DNA of 21,174 nucleotides from an uncultured Collinsella sp. (GTDB lineage: Bacteria > Actinomycetota > Coriobacteriia > Coriobacteriales > Coriobacteriaceae): positions 1 through 21,174 of the forward strand of contig CATZMG010000037.1 of the NCBI GenBank assembly GCA_958421655.1, given 5' to 3'. Positions within the stretch are counted from its first letter, which is position 1. Each line of letters begins with the position of its first letter. The position numbers and the translations under genes are program-made. The notes beneath the pieces are model-generated. The model worked only from the letters and a program-made list of their open reading frames with translations, searched no databases and was not told the DNA's origin. Shown here in pieces: positions 1 to 7,745 of the stretch.

Positions 1-54
1 GCGGGTGGTTTCTGATGCGGCGCGCTGCGCGCCCCGCACAGGCTAAAGCCTTTA

Positions 55-87
55 ATAAAAAGGGCGCGTCCATACGGACACGCCCCT
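55..87 (-). terminator. Intrinsic terminator after ftsZ
   Basis: Read on the minus strand there is a 10-bp stem (GGGCGTGTCC with GGACGCGCCC, one G-U pair) closed by a 4-base GTAT loop and followed by a run of five T and then ATT. It starts about 27 bases after the ftsZ stop codon and marks the end of the dcw transcription unit. Confidence 0.9.
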
Positions 88-111
88 GTGCACAACAATG
101 CAAAGAACGAC

Positions 112-1266
112 TTAGAAGCTACCGCGCTTCAGGAAGTCGGGAAGCTCGAACTGATCGTTGCCGAAGTTAGGAAGCTCGGTGCCACCGACGTTGCGGGTCG
201 GAGCGGCCTGAGCCGGGCTGGTGGCCGGAGCGGTGCGCTGCGGCTCAGCGGAAGCAGCGGCCTTGCTCTGAGACTGCTGAGCAGCAAAGAGCTCGTCCTG
301 GCGGTTGACGTTGGAGTCGGAGAAGCCCGTAGCGATGACGGTGATACGCACCTGATCGCCCAGGGACTCGTCGACAACGGTACCGAAGATGATGTTGGCC
401 TCGGGGTCGACGGCGTTGGCGACAACGTCGGCGGCGTCGCTGATCTCCTGGATGCCCAGGTCCTTGGAACCGGCGATGGAGAGCAGCACGCGTGTGGCAC
501 CATCGATGGAGCTCTCGAGCAGCGGGCTGGAGATGGCCTGCTGGGCAGCGTCGACGGCACGGGTATCCCCAGAAGAGGTACCGATACCCATCATGGCGGT
601 ACCGGCCTGCTTCATGATGGTCTTAACATCGGCGAAGTCCAGGTTGATGATACCGGGGACGGTGATGAGGTCGGTGATGCCCTGGGTGCCCTGGGAAAGG
701 ACGCCATCGGCAATCGCGAAGGCCTCGAGCATGGTGGTCTTCTTCTCGGCGATGTCGAGCAGCTTATCGTTAGGGATGACGATCATGGTGTCGACGCAAT
801 CGGAGAGGGTCTTAATGCCCTCCTCGGCGCTCTTCTTGCGCTTACGGCCCTCGAAGGTGAAGGGCTTGGTCACGACGGCGACGGTCAGCGCACCGACCTC
901 GTTCATCGCGATATCGGCAACGATGGGAGCGGCGCCGGTACCGGTGCCACCGCCCTCGCCGCAGGTGATGAACACCATGTCGGCGCCAGCGAGCGCCTCG
1001 GCAATGTCGTCGCGGGACTCATCGGCAGCCTTGCGGCCAACCTCGGGGTTGGCGCCGGCGCCCAGGCCGCGGGTAAGGTCGGTGCCGATGTGCACCTTGA
1101 TATCGGCATCAGAGATCGCGAGTGCCTGAGCATCGGTGTTGATGGCAACAAACTCGACGCCGCGGATGCCCTCTTCGATCATTCGATTGACCGCGTTGGT
1201 ACCGCCGCCGCCGACGCCGACCACCTTAATGACGGCAAGGTAGTTGTTGATCTCTGTCTCGTGCAT
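112..1266 (-). CDS. ftsZ: Cell division protein FtsZ
   Basis: Tubulin-like GTPase that polymerises into the Z-ring at mid-cell and recruits the divisome. The 384-residue product has the N-terminal nucleotide-binding glycines (VGVGGGGTNA, about 16-25), the tubulin signature GGGTGTG (105-111), and the T7 loop NLDFAD (208-213) that completes the GTPase site of the next subunit. An Ala/Gln/Pro-rich linker follows, then a conserved C-terminal tail ending in ELPDFLKRGSF, the usual docking peptide for membrane tethers and regulators. An upstream in-frame start at 1296 exists, but the ATG at 1266 has GGAGG six bases upstream and gives the usual N-terminus, so I prefer it. It is the last gene of the dcw cluster, separated from ftsQ by about 200 AT-rich bases and followed by a terminator. 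No ftsA lies beside it; in Actinobacteria SepF normally tethers FtsZ, and no sepF is visible in this window. Confidence 0.98.
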   Translation of the reverse strand: MHETEINNYLAVIKVVGVGGGGTNAVNRMIEEGIRGVEFVAINTDAQALAISDADIKVHIGTDLTRGLGAGANPEVGRKAADESRDDIAEALAGADMVFITCGEGGGTGTGAAPIVADIAMNEVGALTVAVVTKPFTFEGRKRKKSAEEGIKTLSDCVDTMIVIPNDKLLDIAEKKTTMLEAFAIADGVLSQGTQGITDLITVPGIINLDFADVKTIMKQAGTAMMGIGTSSGDTRAVDAAQQAISSPLLESSIDGATRVLLSIAGSKDLGIQEISDAADVVANAVDPEANIIFGTVVDESLGDQVRITVIATGFSDSNVNRQDELFAAQQSQSKAAASAEPQRTAPATSPAQAAPTRNVGGTELPNFGNDQFELPDFLKRGSF

Positions 1267-1272
1267 GTCGGT

Positions 1273-1277
1273 CCTCC
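1273..1277 (-). promoter_or_regulatory. Shine-Dalgarno GGAGG for ftsZ
   Basis: GGAGG on the minus strand ends six bases before the ATG at 1266. It decides that start against the in-frame codon 30 bases further upstream. Confidence 0.85.
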
Positions 1278-1319
1278 GAACAAAGGTTATAGCCATAGCA
1301 TGGGTCGACCCCTGCGCAC

Positions 1320-1348
1320 ATTAACCTTCAGGTTGAAAGTAAATGCAA
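1320..1348 (-). promoter_or_regulatory. Candidate ftsZ promoter with overlapping dyad
   Basis: On the minus strand TTGCAT (1343-1348) is followed after 17 bases by GTTAAT (1320-1325); each matches the sigma-A consensus at only four or so positions, so this is tentative. The perfect dyad AACCT-TC-AGGTT (1323-1334) covers the -10 and part of the spacer, as expected for an operator. The surrounding 1320-1440 stretch is clearly more AT-rich than the flanking genes, which also suggests a promoter region. ftsZ could therefore be transcribed both from the cluster promoter and from here. Confidence 0.35.
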
Positions 1349-1387
1349 AGGTAAACCGTATTATGTTTGCACATTATGAACGTATCA

Positions 1388-1401
1388 GTCAAATAATTGA
1401 C
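1388..1401. repeat. Dyad GTCAA-ATAA-TTGAC upstream of ftsZ
   Basis: Perfect inverted repeat with 5-base arms and a 4-base centre in the AT-rich ftsQ-ftsZ gap, about 120 bases before the ftsZ start. It could be an operator, but the sequence does not identify a binding protein. Confidence 0.4.
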
Positions 1402-1465
1402 CGTGAAAACCAAACAAACCAGATAAACGGCGTGGTATGGCCCCTCAACAAAGCATCAACCAGCG

Positions 1466-2722
1466 CTACGAGGTCGGAGCGTTCCTAAATGTATAGTTAC
1501 CCGGAGAGCGCACATTGATATACGTTACGCCCTCTACCTGCGAAAGCAGCTTGGTGACTACGCGCTCCTTCTTGACGATATCGTTCGAATCGCCCAGCGA
1601 CACCTCAATGCCGTTATTGAGGTTTGCCGAGATGGCTTCGACCGAAGGCGTGGAAATATCCTTGACTTGTCCCAAGAACTCGCTCGAAAAACCACGCACA
1701 TAATCCAAGCCAGCCTTAACGGCCTTGGAGCTCACCGCCTGGCCGGAAACCGGAGCGACATCCGCCGAGACATCAGTCAACAACACCGCGCCATAGTGCT
1801 TAGCGAGCGCCAGCGCGGCATCAATGCCGGTCAGGGTATTTGAGCCCTGCCCCGTCGTGATGACGTTGCCCTGGTCATCCACTTCGACCGACGTCGACAG
1901 CGGGGCGATCCAGGTGTCATCATCCCCGATGGCCCAGGCAAGGTCATCGGAGCTGATATAGGCAATTGCGATGACCTTGCGCTCCATCGGCGTAATGATG
2001 AGCGTATGCGGGAACTGACGCTGGACATCCACGCCCGACACCCACGGGTTCTGCTTGAGGTCCTCGGTAATCTGGTCAGGATCGACGTTAAAAAGCGACG
2101 TTCCCTCGGGCAAATCGATCAGCTGGATAGCATCGTGCTTCGTCACATGCTCGCTGCCTTGAATCTGAATATCAGTGGCGGTAAACAATCCAGAGTTGAT
2201 CACCACGACGGCAACGACGACGAGCACGGCCAAGACGGCCAGAACGCCGCCCACGATTTTGCCTTTGCCTGTAACGAGAGAAGCGGCGTCTGACGTTTTA
2301 TTTGCCATCGCCCCAAGTGAAGACAACGGGTTGACGCCTTTTTTACCCGAAGGCTTCTTGGCGGTAGCCGGCACCGATGTCAGCGAGCGCGGTTTCGATG
2401 CGCCCAGCGTGCGACCCGGACGCGGCGCTTTAGTTCCCGTCGAGGGCTTAGGAGTTGCCATGGGACGGGCAGGTTTGGCGCCCATAACAGGCTTTGACGT
2501 CACCGAGGGACGCGAGGACTTTTTTGCGGCCGGACGATTGCCGAGCTGCGAGCCGACAACCGGACGACTGGTCTGTCGAGCATGCCCGACAGACTTAGAG
2601 TGCGCGACGGTATTGCGTTGAGGTTTGGCAGGCGCGCCGGAACGCCCTCCGGCGCGGCGGAAGGTGGGTTTCGATGCTCTAGAAGCCGAGGAATTTAACT
2701 TCCGGTCTGAGCTCGATGCCAT
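1466..2722 (-). CDS. ftsQ: Cell division protein FtsQ/DivIB, POTRA domain
   Basis: Bitopic membrane protein of the divisome that, with FtsL and its partners, controls the septal synthase FtsW-FtsI. The 418-residue product has a very long cytoplasmic N-terminus (about 1-150) rich in Lys, Arg, Pro, Ser and Ala, then one membrane segment (about 156-176, a Val/Leu/Ala run), a POTRA domain (about 180-248, starting TATDIQIQGSEHVT) and the beta domain to the C-terminus. Family members usually have much shorter cytoplasmic tails, so the extension is notable. The ATG at 2722 lies inside the end of murB (44-base overlap) and has GGGAGG just upstream, pointing to translational coupling. The position before ftsZ fits the standard dcw order. 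Low overall conservation is normal for FtsQ; the assignment rests on domain layout and context. Confidence 0.9.
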   Translation of the reverse strand: MASSSDRKLNSSASRASKPTFRRAGGRSGAPAKPQRNTVAHSKSVGHARQTSRPVVGSQLGNRPAAKKSSRPSVTSKPVMGAKPARPMATPKPSTGTKAPRPGRTLGASKPRSLTSVPATAKKPSGKKGVNPLSSLGAMANKTSDAASLVTGKGKIVGGVLAVLAVLVVVAVVVINSGLFTATDIQIQGSEHVTKHDAIQLIDLPEGTSLFNVDPDQITEDLKQNPWVSGVDVQRQFPHTLIITPMERKVIAIAYISSDDLAWAIGDDDTWIAPLSTSVEVDDQGNVITTGQGSNTLTGIDAALALAKHYGAVLLTDVSADVAPVSGQAVSSKAVKAGLDYVRGFSSEFLGQVKDISTPSVEAISANLNNGIEVSLGDSNDIVKKERVVTKLLSQVEGVTYINVRSPGNYTFRNAPTS

Positions 2723-3590
2723 ACGCCTCCCTCACCTTTCCGTGCACATGTCTGATAACCGCGGCAACGTCATCGGCCGAGGCAGTTCCGTTATTAACGA
2801 TAAAATTAGCGTGAACGGGCGAAACTTCCGCGCCGCCAATCGAAAAACCCTTTAATCCACAATCCTCGATAAGCTTGCCCACACTCGCATCGGGCGGGTT
2901 GCGAAAGACCGACCCGCAGGATGCGCGACCCATGGGCTGCGTACGCTTGCGCCTCGTCAGGTACCGCTCCATGCGCTCGCGAATGTCGGCCTTGGGCGCC
3001 GGTTTAAGCTTGAGCACGCACTCGAGGATAATCTCATTGCGGGGAAGGCTACATTCGCGGTAGCCCCAAGTGATCTCGGACCCCGCATAATGCTTGATAC
3101 CGGATGCCGGGTCAAACGTTACGACATCCTCAACCAGCGAGCCAATCCACTCGGTCCGTGTGCCGGCATTCATAGATATCGCACCGCCAACCGAGCCAGG
3201 GATGCCAACGGCAAACTCAAGGCCCGAGAGGCTACGCGACAGGGCATCGTTGACCAGGCGCGCAAACATCACGCCCGCACCGACCGTCAGCGTACAACCG
3301 TCATCGGCAACAACCGTGCGCTGAAACTCACGTCCGAGCGAAATGACGGCGCCGCGATAACCGCCATCGGCAACCAGCAGATTGGAGCCCTTGCCGATGA
3401 TGACCCACGGCACCTGCTCGCGATCGAGCACCGCCACGGCGCGGCGGAGGGCATGATAGCTATGGCACGTAACAAAGAGGTCGGCCTTGCCGCCGATACG
3501 ATAACTCGTATGACGCGCAAGGCGCTCGTCCTCGATCACATCCGTGTCGATCATGCCCGAGAGCGCCATGACGGCGTTAAACAAACCCAT
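2679..3590 (-). CDS. murB: UDP-N-acetylenolpyruvoylglucosamine reductase MurB
   Basis: Cytoplasmic FAD- and NADPH-dependent enzyme that reduces UDP-GlcNAc-enolpyruvate to UDP-MurNAc. The 303-residue length fits the shorter type II MurB. Visible FAD-binding motifs are TSYRIGGKADL (28-38), GKGSNLLVAD (66-75) and IPGSVGGAISMNAGT (130-144). Catalytic residues are placed by family pattern: Arg178 in GYREC, the proton-donor Ser227 in SCGSVFRNP, and Glu297 in RPEVKFLG near the C-terminus. It starts five bases after the murC stop and its end overlaps ftsQ. The ATG at 3590 has no strong ribosome site, so it probably relies on coupling to murC; later in-frame ATGs at 3569 and 3554 also lack one and would eat into the conserved N-terminus. 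Confidence 0.97.
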   Translation of the reverse strand: MGLFNAVMALSGMIDTDVIEDERLARHTSYRIGGKADLFVTCHSYHALRRAVAVLDREQVPWVIIGKGSNLLVADGGYRGAVISLGREFQRTVVADDGCTLTVGAGVMFARLVNDALSRSLSGLEFAVGIPGSVGGAISMNAGTRTEWIGSLVEDVVTFDPASGIKHYAGSEITWGYRECSLPRNEIILECVLKLKPAPKADIRERMERYLTRRKRTQPMGRASCGSVFRNPPDASVGKLIEDCGLKGFSIGGAEVSPVHANFIVNNGTASADDVAAVIRHVHGKVREAYGIELRPEVKFLGF

Positions 3591-3595
3591 TAGAC

Positions 3596-5014
3596 TTAAG
3601 CGTCTTTCTTGGCAGTCAGATACTCAATGAACTCGGGGCCGACGGTCGTAACGTCACCGGCACCCATAGTGAGCAGCAGGTCGCCCGCGCCCACCATCTG
3701 CTCGAGCTCCTGATTGAGCTCAAGACGGCTGGAGCAGTACACGACCTCCTTGCCAGGATGCTTGGCGCGCACGGTATCGGCGAGCATCTTAGAGGTGACA
3801 CCCGGAATGGGCATCTCGCCAGCCGAGAACACATCAATCAGCAGCAGTTTATCGGCATTGGCAAATGCGTCGGCAAAGTCGTCGCACAGGGCCTGCAGGC
3901 GCGAATAACGGTGCGGCTGGAACACGACGTCGACATGCTTGTAGCCCAGCGACGAAGCAGCAGCAAGCGTCGCCTTGATCTCGGTGGGGTGATGGCCGTA
4001 ATCATCGACCACGGTGATGCCATCGATATCGCCCACGTGGGTAAAGCGACGGCGGACGCCCTCAAAGCTCGAGAGCGCCTTGGCGGCGGCGTCGATGTCA
4101 AGGCCCAGGACATGGGCGACGGTGAGCACCGCCGTGGCGTTGAGCATGTTGTGGCGACCGGGATTGCTCTTGATCTCCACAGCGTGTTCAGTGCCGTCCT
4201 CAAAGCGAACGATAAAGTCGCTCTGGATGCCCTTGACATCCGGGTGCATGCAGACGATGTCGTTGCTCTCGGCAAAGCCGTAGGAAAGCACGTGACGACC
4301 CGTCGACTTGGCGAGCTCGACCAGATGCGGGTCCTCACCGCAGACGATGACGGTGCCGTCCTCGCCCACCAGGCTCATGAATTTGGCGAAAGTTGCCTCG
4401 ATCTCCTCGATACCCGAGTAGTGATCGAGATGGTCGGCCTCGACGTTGGTCACAATGACCACGTTGGGGTTCAGGAACAGGAAGGAGCTGTCGGACTCGT
4501 CGGCCTCGGCGACAAAGTAGTCGCCCGAGCCGTTCTTGCCGTTCGTGTCATAGCCCTCGACGATGCCGCCGATCAAGAAGCTCGGATCCAGACCCATGCG
4601 GTCGAGCATGGTGGCGCACATCGAAGACGTGGTGGTCTTGCCATGCGTGCCGGCAACAGCGACGGTGGTGTAGCCGTGGCCCAAAGCAGAGAGCATCTTG
4701 GCACGGGGCCACACGGGAATACCAAGCTCGCGAGCGCGCACGAGTTCAGGGTTGGACTCCGGAATAGCGGTGGAGACAACAACCACGTCGGGCTTGACCT
4801 CGTCGATCGTGGCGGCCTCATGGCCCACATGCACCTTCACACCAGCGCGGGTAAGCTGGCGGATATAACGTGACGTCTTAAGGTCGGAGCCGGTAACGGC
4901 ATAACCGCGCTCGTGCAGAACAAGGGCGATGCCGCTCATGCCGGCGCCGCCGATACCGATAAAGTGGGCGCTCTTAAACTCGGGCGCGGAGGTTGCAGTC
5001 TGGGAATCAGCCAT
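3596..5014 (-). CDS. murC: UDP-N-acetylmuramate--L-alanine ligase MurC
   Basis: Cytoplasmic ATP-dependent ligase that adds L-Ala to UDP-MurNAc, the first stem-peptide step. Visible signatures are the N-terminal Rossmann motif HFIGIGGAGMSGIA (about 17-30), the ATP loop GTHGKTTT (122-129), EADESDSSFL, NVEADHLDHY, the GRHN motif of Mur ligases, and in the C-terminal domain DDYGHHPTEI and FQPHRYSR. The frame is open up to a GTG at 5041, but the ATG at 5014 gives a normal 472-residue protein and has AAGGAG upstream, although with a long 11-base spacing. The gap to murG is about 97 bases and holds no other gene. murB follows after five bases. Confidence 0.97.
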   Translation of the reverse strand: MADSQTATSAPEFKSAHFIGIGGAGMSGIALVLHERGYAVTGSDLKTSRYIRQLTRAGVKVHVGHEAATIDEVKPDVVVVSTAIPESNPELVRARELGIPVWPRAKMLSALGHGYTTVAVAGTHGKTTTSSMCATMLDRMGLDPSFLIGGIVEGYDTNGKNGSGDYFVAEADESDSSFLFLNPNVVIVTNVEADHLDHYSGIEEIEATFAKFMSLVGEDGTVIVCGEDPHLVELAKSTGRHVLSYGFAESNDIVCMHPDVKGIQSDFIVRFEDGTEHAVEIKSNPGRHNMLNATAVLTVAHVLGLDIDAAAKALSSFEGVRRRFTHVGDIDGITVVDDYGHHPTEIKATLAAASSLGYKHVDVVFQPHRYSRLQALCDDFADAFANADKLLLIDVFSAGEMPIPGVTSKMLADTVRAKHPGKEVVYCSSRLELNQELEQMVGAGDLLLTMGAGDVTTVGPEFIEYLTAKKDA

Positions 5015-5111
5015 GTGCTCGTGTACTCCTTGCGTAAACACTGCCTGTAACCCGTTAACTGTACCGCACCTACCGCATCAGCGCGAGGGCGACCGACGAT
5101 ATCCCGTCTAA

Positions 5112-6227
5112 CTAACGCAAACCCTCTACCGCATCCGCCAGAAGAGCGGCGGCCCTATCCTGAGCCAGACCACGCGCCGCCTGACGCATGGCGTCGCGCG
5201 CCGCCGCGTCATCGACCAGGTGCAGCAGCTCATCGGCAAAGGCAGAACCGTCGATATCGGCATCGGCGCAGAGCACGCCGGCCCCGGCGTCGACCAGATA
5301 ACGAGCATTGGTGGTTTGGTGGTCGGCCGTCGCATGCGGATACGGCACGAGCACCGAAGGCACGGCGAGCGCAGCGATCTCGGCCACGCTCGATGCGCCC
5401 GAACGCGAGAGCACCAAATCGGCAGCAGCCAGCATATCGCCCATGTTGTCGATGTAAGGCTGGACGCGGTAACGCTTCGCCTCCTCGGGCGTCAGCGCCA
5501 AAGCGCGCTCGGTCTCCTCAAAGCCGTCGGCACCCGTCGAATGCAACACATAGAGGTTCTTGCGCGAAAGCAGCTCGTTTTTGAGCGAAGCCACGCGCTC
5601 GTTGAGGTGCTGGGCGCCAAGTGAACCGCCAAAGACGAGCAGCAGCGTAGCGTCCTCGGGAACGCCAAGTGCCTTGCGGCCGCGAGCGCGATCTCCCTCG
5701 ATCACCGAGCGACGTACGGGATTGCCGGTCATGAGCACGTGGTCAGGGTCACCTTCGCGCTCAAAGACCGAGCGCGCTGCCGGCACCGAGATGCACACGC
5801 GGGCGGCGTGGGAGTTCATCATCTTGTTGGCCAGGCCCGGAACAGAGTTCTGCTCATGCAGCAGATACGGCACGCCTGCGTCCTTGCACCACCCCAGCAG
5901 CGGAACCTCGACATAGGCACCAAAACCGATGGCGGCATCGGGCTTGCCGACCTTTGAGAAATGACTGGCGATCGCACGCTTGGCCTTGTTGACACGCCAC
6001 AGCGAGGTCAGCGCCGTCCAAGGGCGGGAGCGGTCGAAGCCCGTGACCGTAATGGGCACAAAATCAAACCCAGCCTCGGGGACCAGACGACCCTCGAGCT
6101 TGCGCGACTGGCCCACGAACACAACGCGGTGCCCACGGTCACGCAGCTCTTCGGCCAAGGCGAGCGCGGGGTTGATGTGTCCTGCCGTGCCGCCGGCTGC
6201 AATAGCAACGGTCATTTTATCGGTCAT
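5112..6227 (-). CDS. murG: UDP-GlcNAc--lipid I GlcNAc transferase MurG
   Basis: Peripheral inner-face glycosyltransferase (GT28 family) that adds GlcNAc to lipid I to make lipid II. Seen in the 371-residue product are the glycine-rich acceptor loop GGTAGHINP (12-20; most homologues have GGTGGH, so Ala replaces one Gly), HEQNSVPGLANK, GNPVR, the donor-domain loop FGGSLGAQHLN, and the UDP-GlcNAc-binding stretch SRSGASSVAEIAALAVP followed by PYPHATADHQT. The frame opens at a GTG at 6245, but the ATG at 6227 has AAGGGA five bases upstream and gives the usual N-terminus. It overlaps the end of ftsW by 11 bases, which implies coupled translation. Confidence 0.97.
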   Translation of the reverse strand: MTDKMTVAIAAGGTAGHINPALALAEELRDRGHRVVFVGQSRKLEGRLVPEAGFDFVPITVTGFDRSRPWTALTSLWRVNKAKRAIASHFSKVGKPDAAIGFGAYVEVPLLGWCKDAGVPYLLHEQNSVPGLANKMMNSHAARVCISVPAARSVFEREGDPDHVLMTGNPVRRSVIEGDRARGRKALGVPEDATLLLVFGGSLGAQHLNERVASLKNELLSRKNLYVLHSTGADGFEETERALALTPEEAKRYRVQPYIDNMGDMLAAADLVLSRSGASSVAEIAALAVPSVLVPYPHATADHQTTNARYLVDAGAGVLCADADIDGSAFADELLHLVDDAAARDAMRQAARGLAQDRAAALLADAVEGLR

Positions 6228-7737
6228 GGTAGTCCCTTCGTACACGCGGTCCCTGGTCGTCGGTGCGCAGACGTGCCGACGGGTCCGAGTTCAAATCGAT
6301 TCGATTATATCCGCCGCCCGCGTTGCGAGGGCTGGGGCGCTGCGGACGACCTTGCGGAGCCGTTCGCGGGCGTGGACGGGCTGCCGGCTCGGATGCAGAA
6401 CCATCCAGAACGGTAAAACCGCTACGCGAAGGTCGTTCACCGCGCACATGGGCCACGCCGGCGGTGCTCTCGTCCATAACGGCAAAGCTCTCACGGCGGC
6501 GGTCATACTCATCGCGGCGGGCGCTCTCGTACGAAACGCGCAGAATCAACCCGGCAAGCATAAGCGACACAATAATCGACGAACCGCCGTAGCTAATAAA
6601 CGGCAACGGTTTGCCTGTCATGGGAAACACGTTGAGGATGCCCAGCGCGTTAATCAAAAACTGCACTGCGAGAATGACCGCGGAGCCAGACGCCATAAGC
6701 GCGCCCCGGCGATCGGTCGCCTGCTCGGCAATGCGAAACGCCGAGTAGATCAGCATCGCAAACACCAAGAAGAACAGCACGGTTCCGACAAAACCGACTT
6801 CCTCGCCAATGATGGCCAAAATGTAGTCGTTGTGTGCCTCGGGCAGATACGAGTACTTCATGGTTGAGTTGCCGATGCCACGGCCGAACAGACCGCCCGA
6901 GGCAAAGGCCATAATGGCAAGCGTGGCCTGATAGCCGTCACCATACTCGTCGGCCCAAGGGTTCAAGGCAACCTGAATACGCACCATACGGTACGGCTCT
7001 GCGACAAGCGCAATCACGATCACGAGAATGCCGAAGATTAGCACGCCGATGATAAATCTGGGGTCGAGACCCGCAAACAACGCCATGCACATGAGGGTCA
7101 ACAGGATGATCAGGACAGTACCGAAATCGGGCTGGATAAAGATCAGAAAGAGCGAAATGCCCAGGTAGATGCCCATCTTGCGAAGGAATTCGTTGATGTT
7201 GCCACCGGGCGAAAAGAAGCGATCAAGCATGATGGCCGAATACGCAATGGCAAATGGCTTTAAAAACTCGGAAGGCTGGAACTGAATGCCGGCGATGTTG
7301 AGCCAGCGCGTGGCGCCACGGCTGCCGCTGCCCACCAAGAACACCAAAAACAGTAGCCCTATCATGCCTATGAGGAAGATCCTGAGCACATCCTCCCCAA
7401 ACCATCTGTCCGGCAAAACGCGCACGATGGCAATCAGCGCCAGAACACCGACCACGGCAAACGCGGCCTGTCGACCCAGAAAAAACGTCGCCGAGCCATT
7501 CTCGTGCAGCGCCTCGACCGAAGACGCCGAGTACACCATCAGCAGGCCAAAGCATACCAAGGTAAACAAGCAGGCCATGAATATCAAACGGGGGCGCATG
7601 ATACGGGCGGGAACGCCGGCAATATAGCGTTCGCTAAACGACTGCCCGCCGCGGCTGGAACGCGGTGTGGTGCGACGTGAGGAAGCACGGTCCGAGTCGG
7701 GCCTCCTCATACCTTGTCGGGGGCTCTCCTCTCTCAC
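6217..7737 (-). CDS. ftsW: SEDS peptidoglycan polymerase FtsW
   Basis: Polytopic SEDS glycosyltransferase that polymerises lipid II at the septum together with the class B PBP. The 506-residue product has about ten hydrophobic segments between residues 50 and 400, the extracellular loop NPWADEYGDGYQ (259-270) carrying acidic residues where the SEDS catalytic Asp lies, PEAHNDYILAIIGEE (299-313), and the family signature around NVFPMTGKPLPFISYGGSS (369-387). Unusually long Arg/Ser/Pro-rich cytoplasmic tails flank the core: about 45 residues at the N-terminus and about 100 at the C-terminus. A homologous RodA is excluded mainly by context, since it sits between murD and murG in the standard dcw order. 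Its start is eight bases after the murD stop. Confidence 0.96.
   Translation of the reverse strand: MREESPRQGMRRPDSDRASSRRTTPRSSRGGQSFSERYIAGVPARIMRPRLIFMACLFTLVCFGLLMVYSASSVEALHENGSATFFLGRQAAFAVVGVLALIAIVRVLPDRWFGEDVLRIFLIGMIGLLFLVFLVGSGSRGATRWLNIAGIQFQPSEFLKPFAIAYSAIMLDRFFSPGGNINEFLRKMGIYLGISLFLIFIQPDFGTVLIILLTLMCMALFAGLDPRFIIGVLIFGILVIVIALVAEPYRMVRIQVALNPWADEYGDGYQATLAIMAFASGGLFGRGIGNSTMKYSYLPEAHNDYILAIIGEEVGFVGTVLFFLVFAMLIYSAFRIAEQATDRRGALMASGSAVILAVQFLINALGILNVFPMTGKPLPFISYGGSSIIVSLMLAGLILRVSYESARRDEYDRRRESFAVMDESTAGVAHVRGERPSRSGFTVLDGSASEPAARPRPRTAPQGRPQRPSPRNAGGGYNRIDLNSDPSARLRTDDQGPRVRRDYHDR
6233..6238 (-). promoter_or_regulatory. Shine-Dalgarno AAGGGA for murG
   Basis: AAGGGA on the minus strand lies five bases before the ATG at 6227, inside the ftsW coding end, and favours this start over the upstream GTG at 6245. 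Confidence 0.7.
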
Positions 7738-7745
7738 CGCAACCC

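Noticed and set aside
19..33. GGCGCG-CTG-CGCGCC hairpin at the left edge as a second terminator
   Set aside because: The stem is good but no T-run follows on either strand, and the ftsZ terminator next to it suffices.
88..1488. Long plus-strand open frame of 466 codons opposite ftsZ
   Set aside because: It is the antisense shadow of ftsZ: low-complexity Gly/Asp/Val composition, no recognisable domain, and the minus-strand frame is a clear family member. The same holds for 8067-9818, 11863-13626 and 17059-18267, which arise from GC-rich codon bias.
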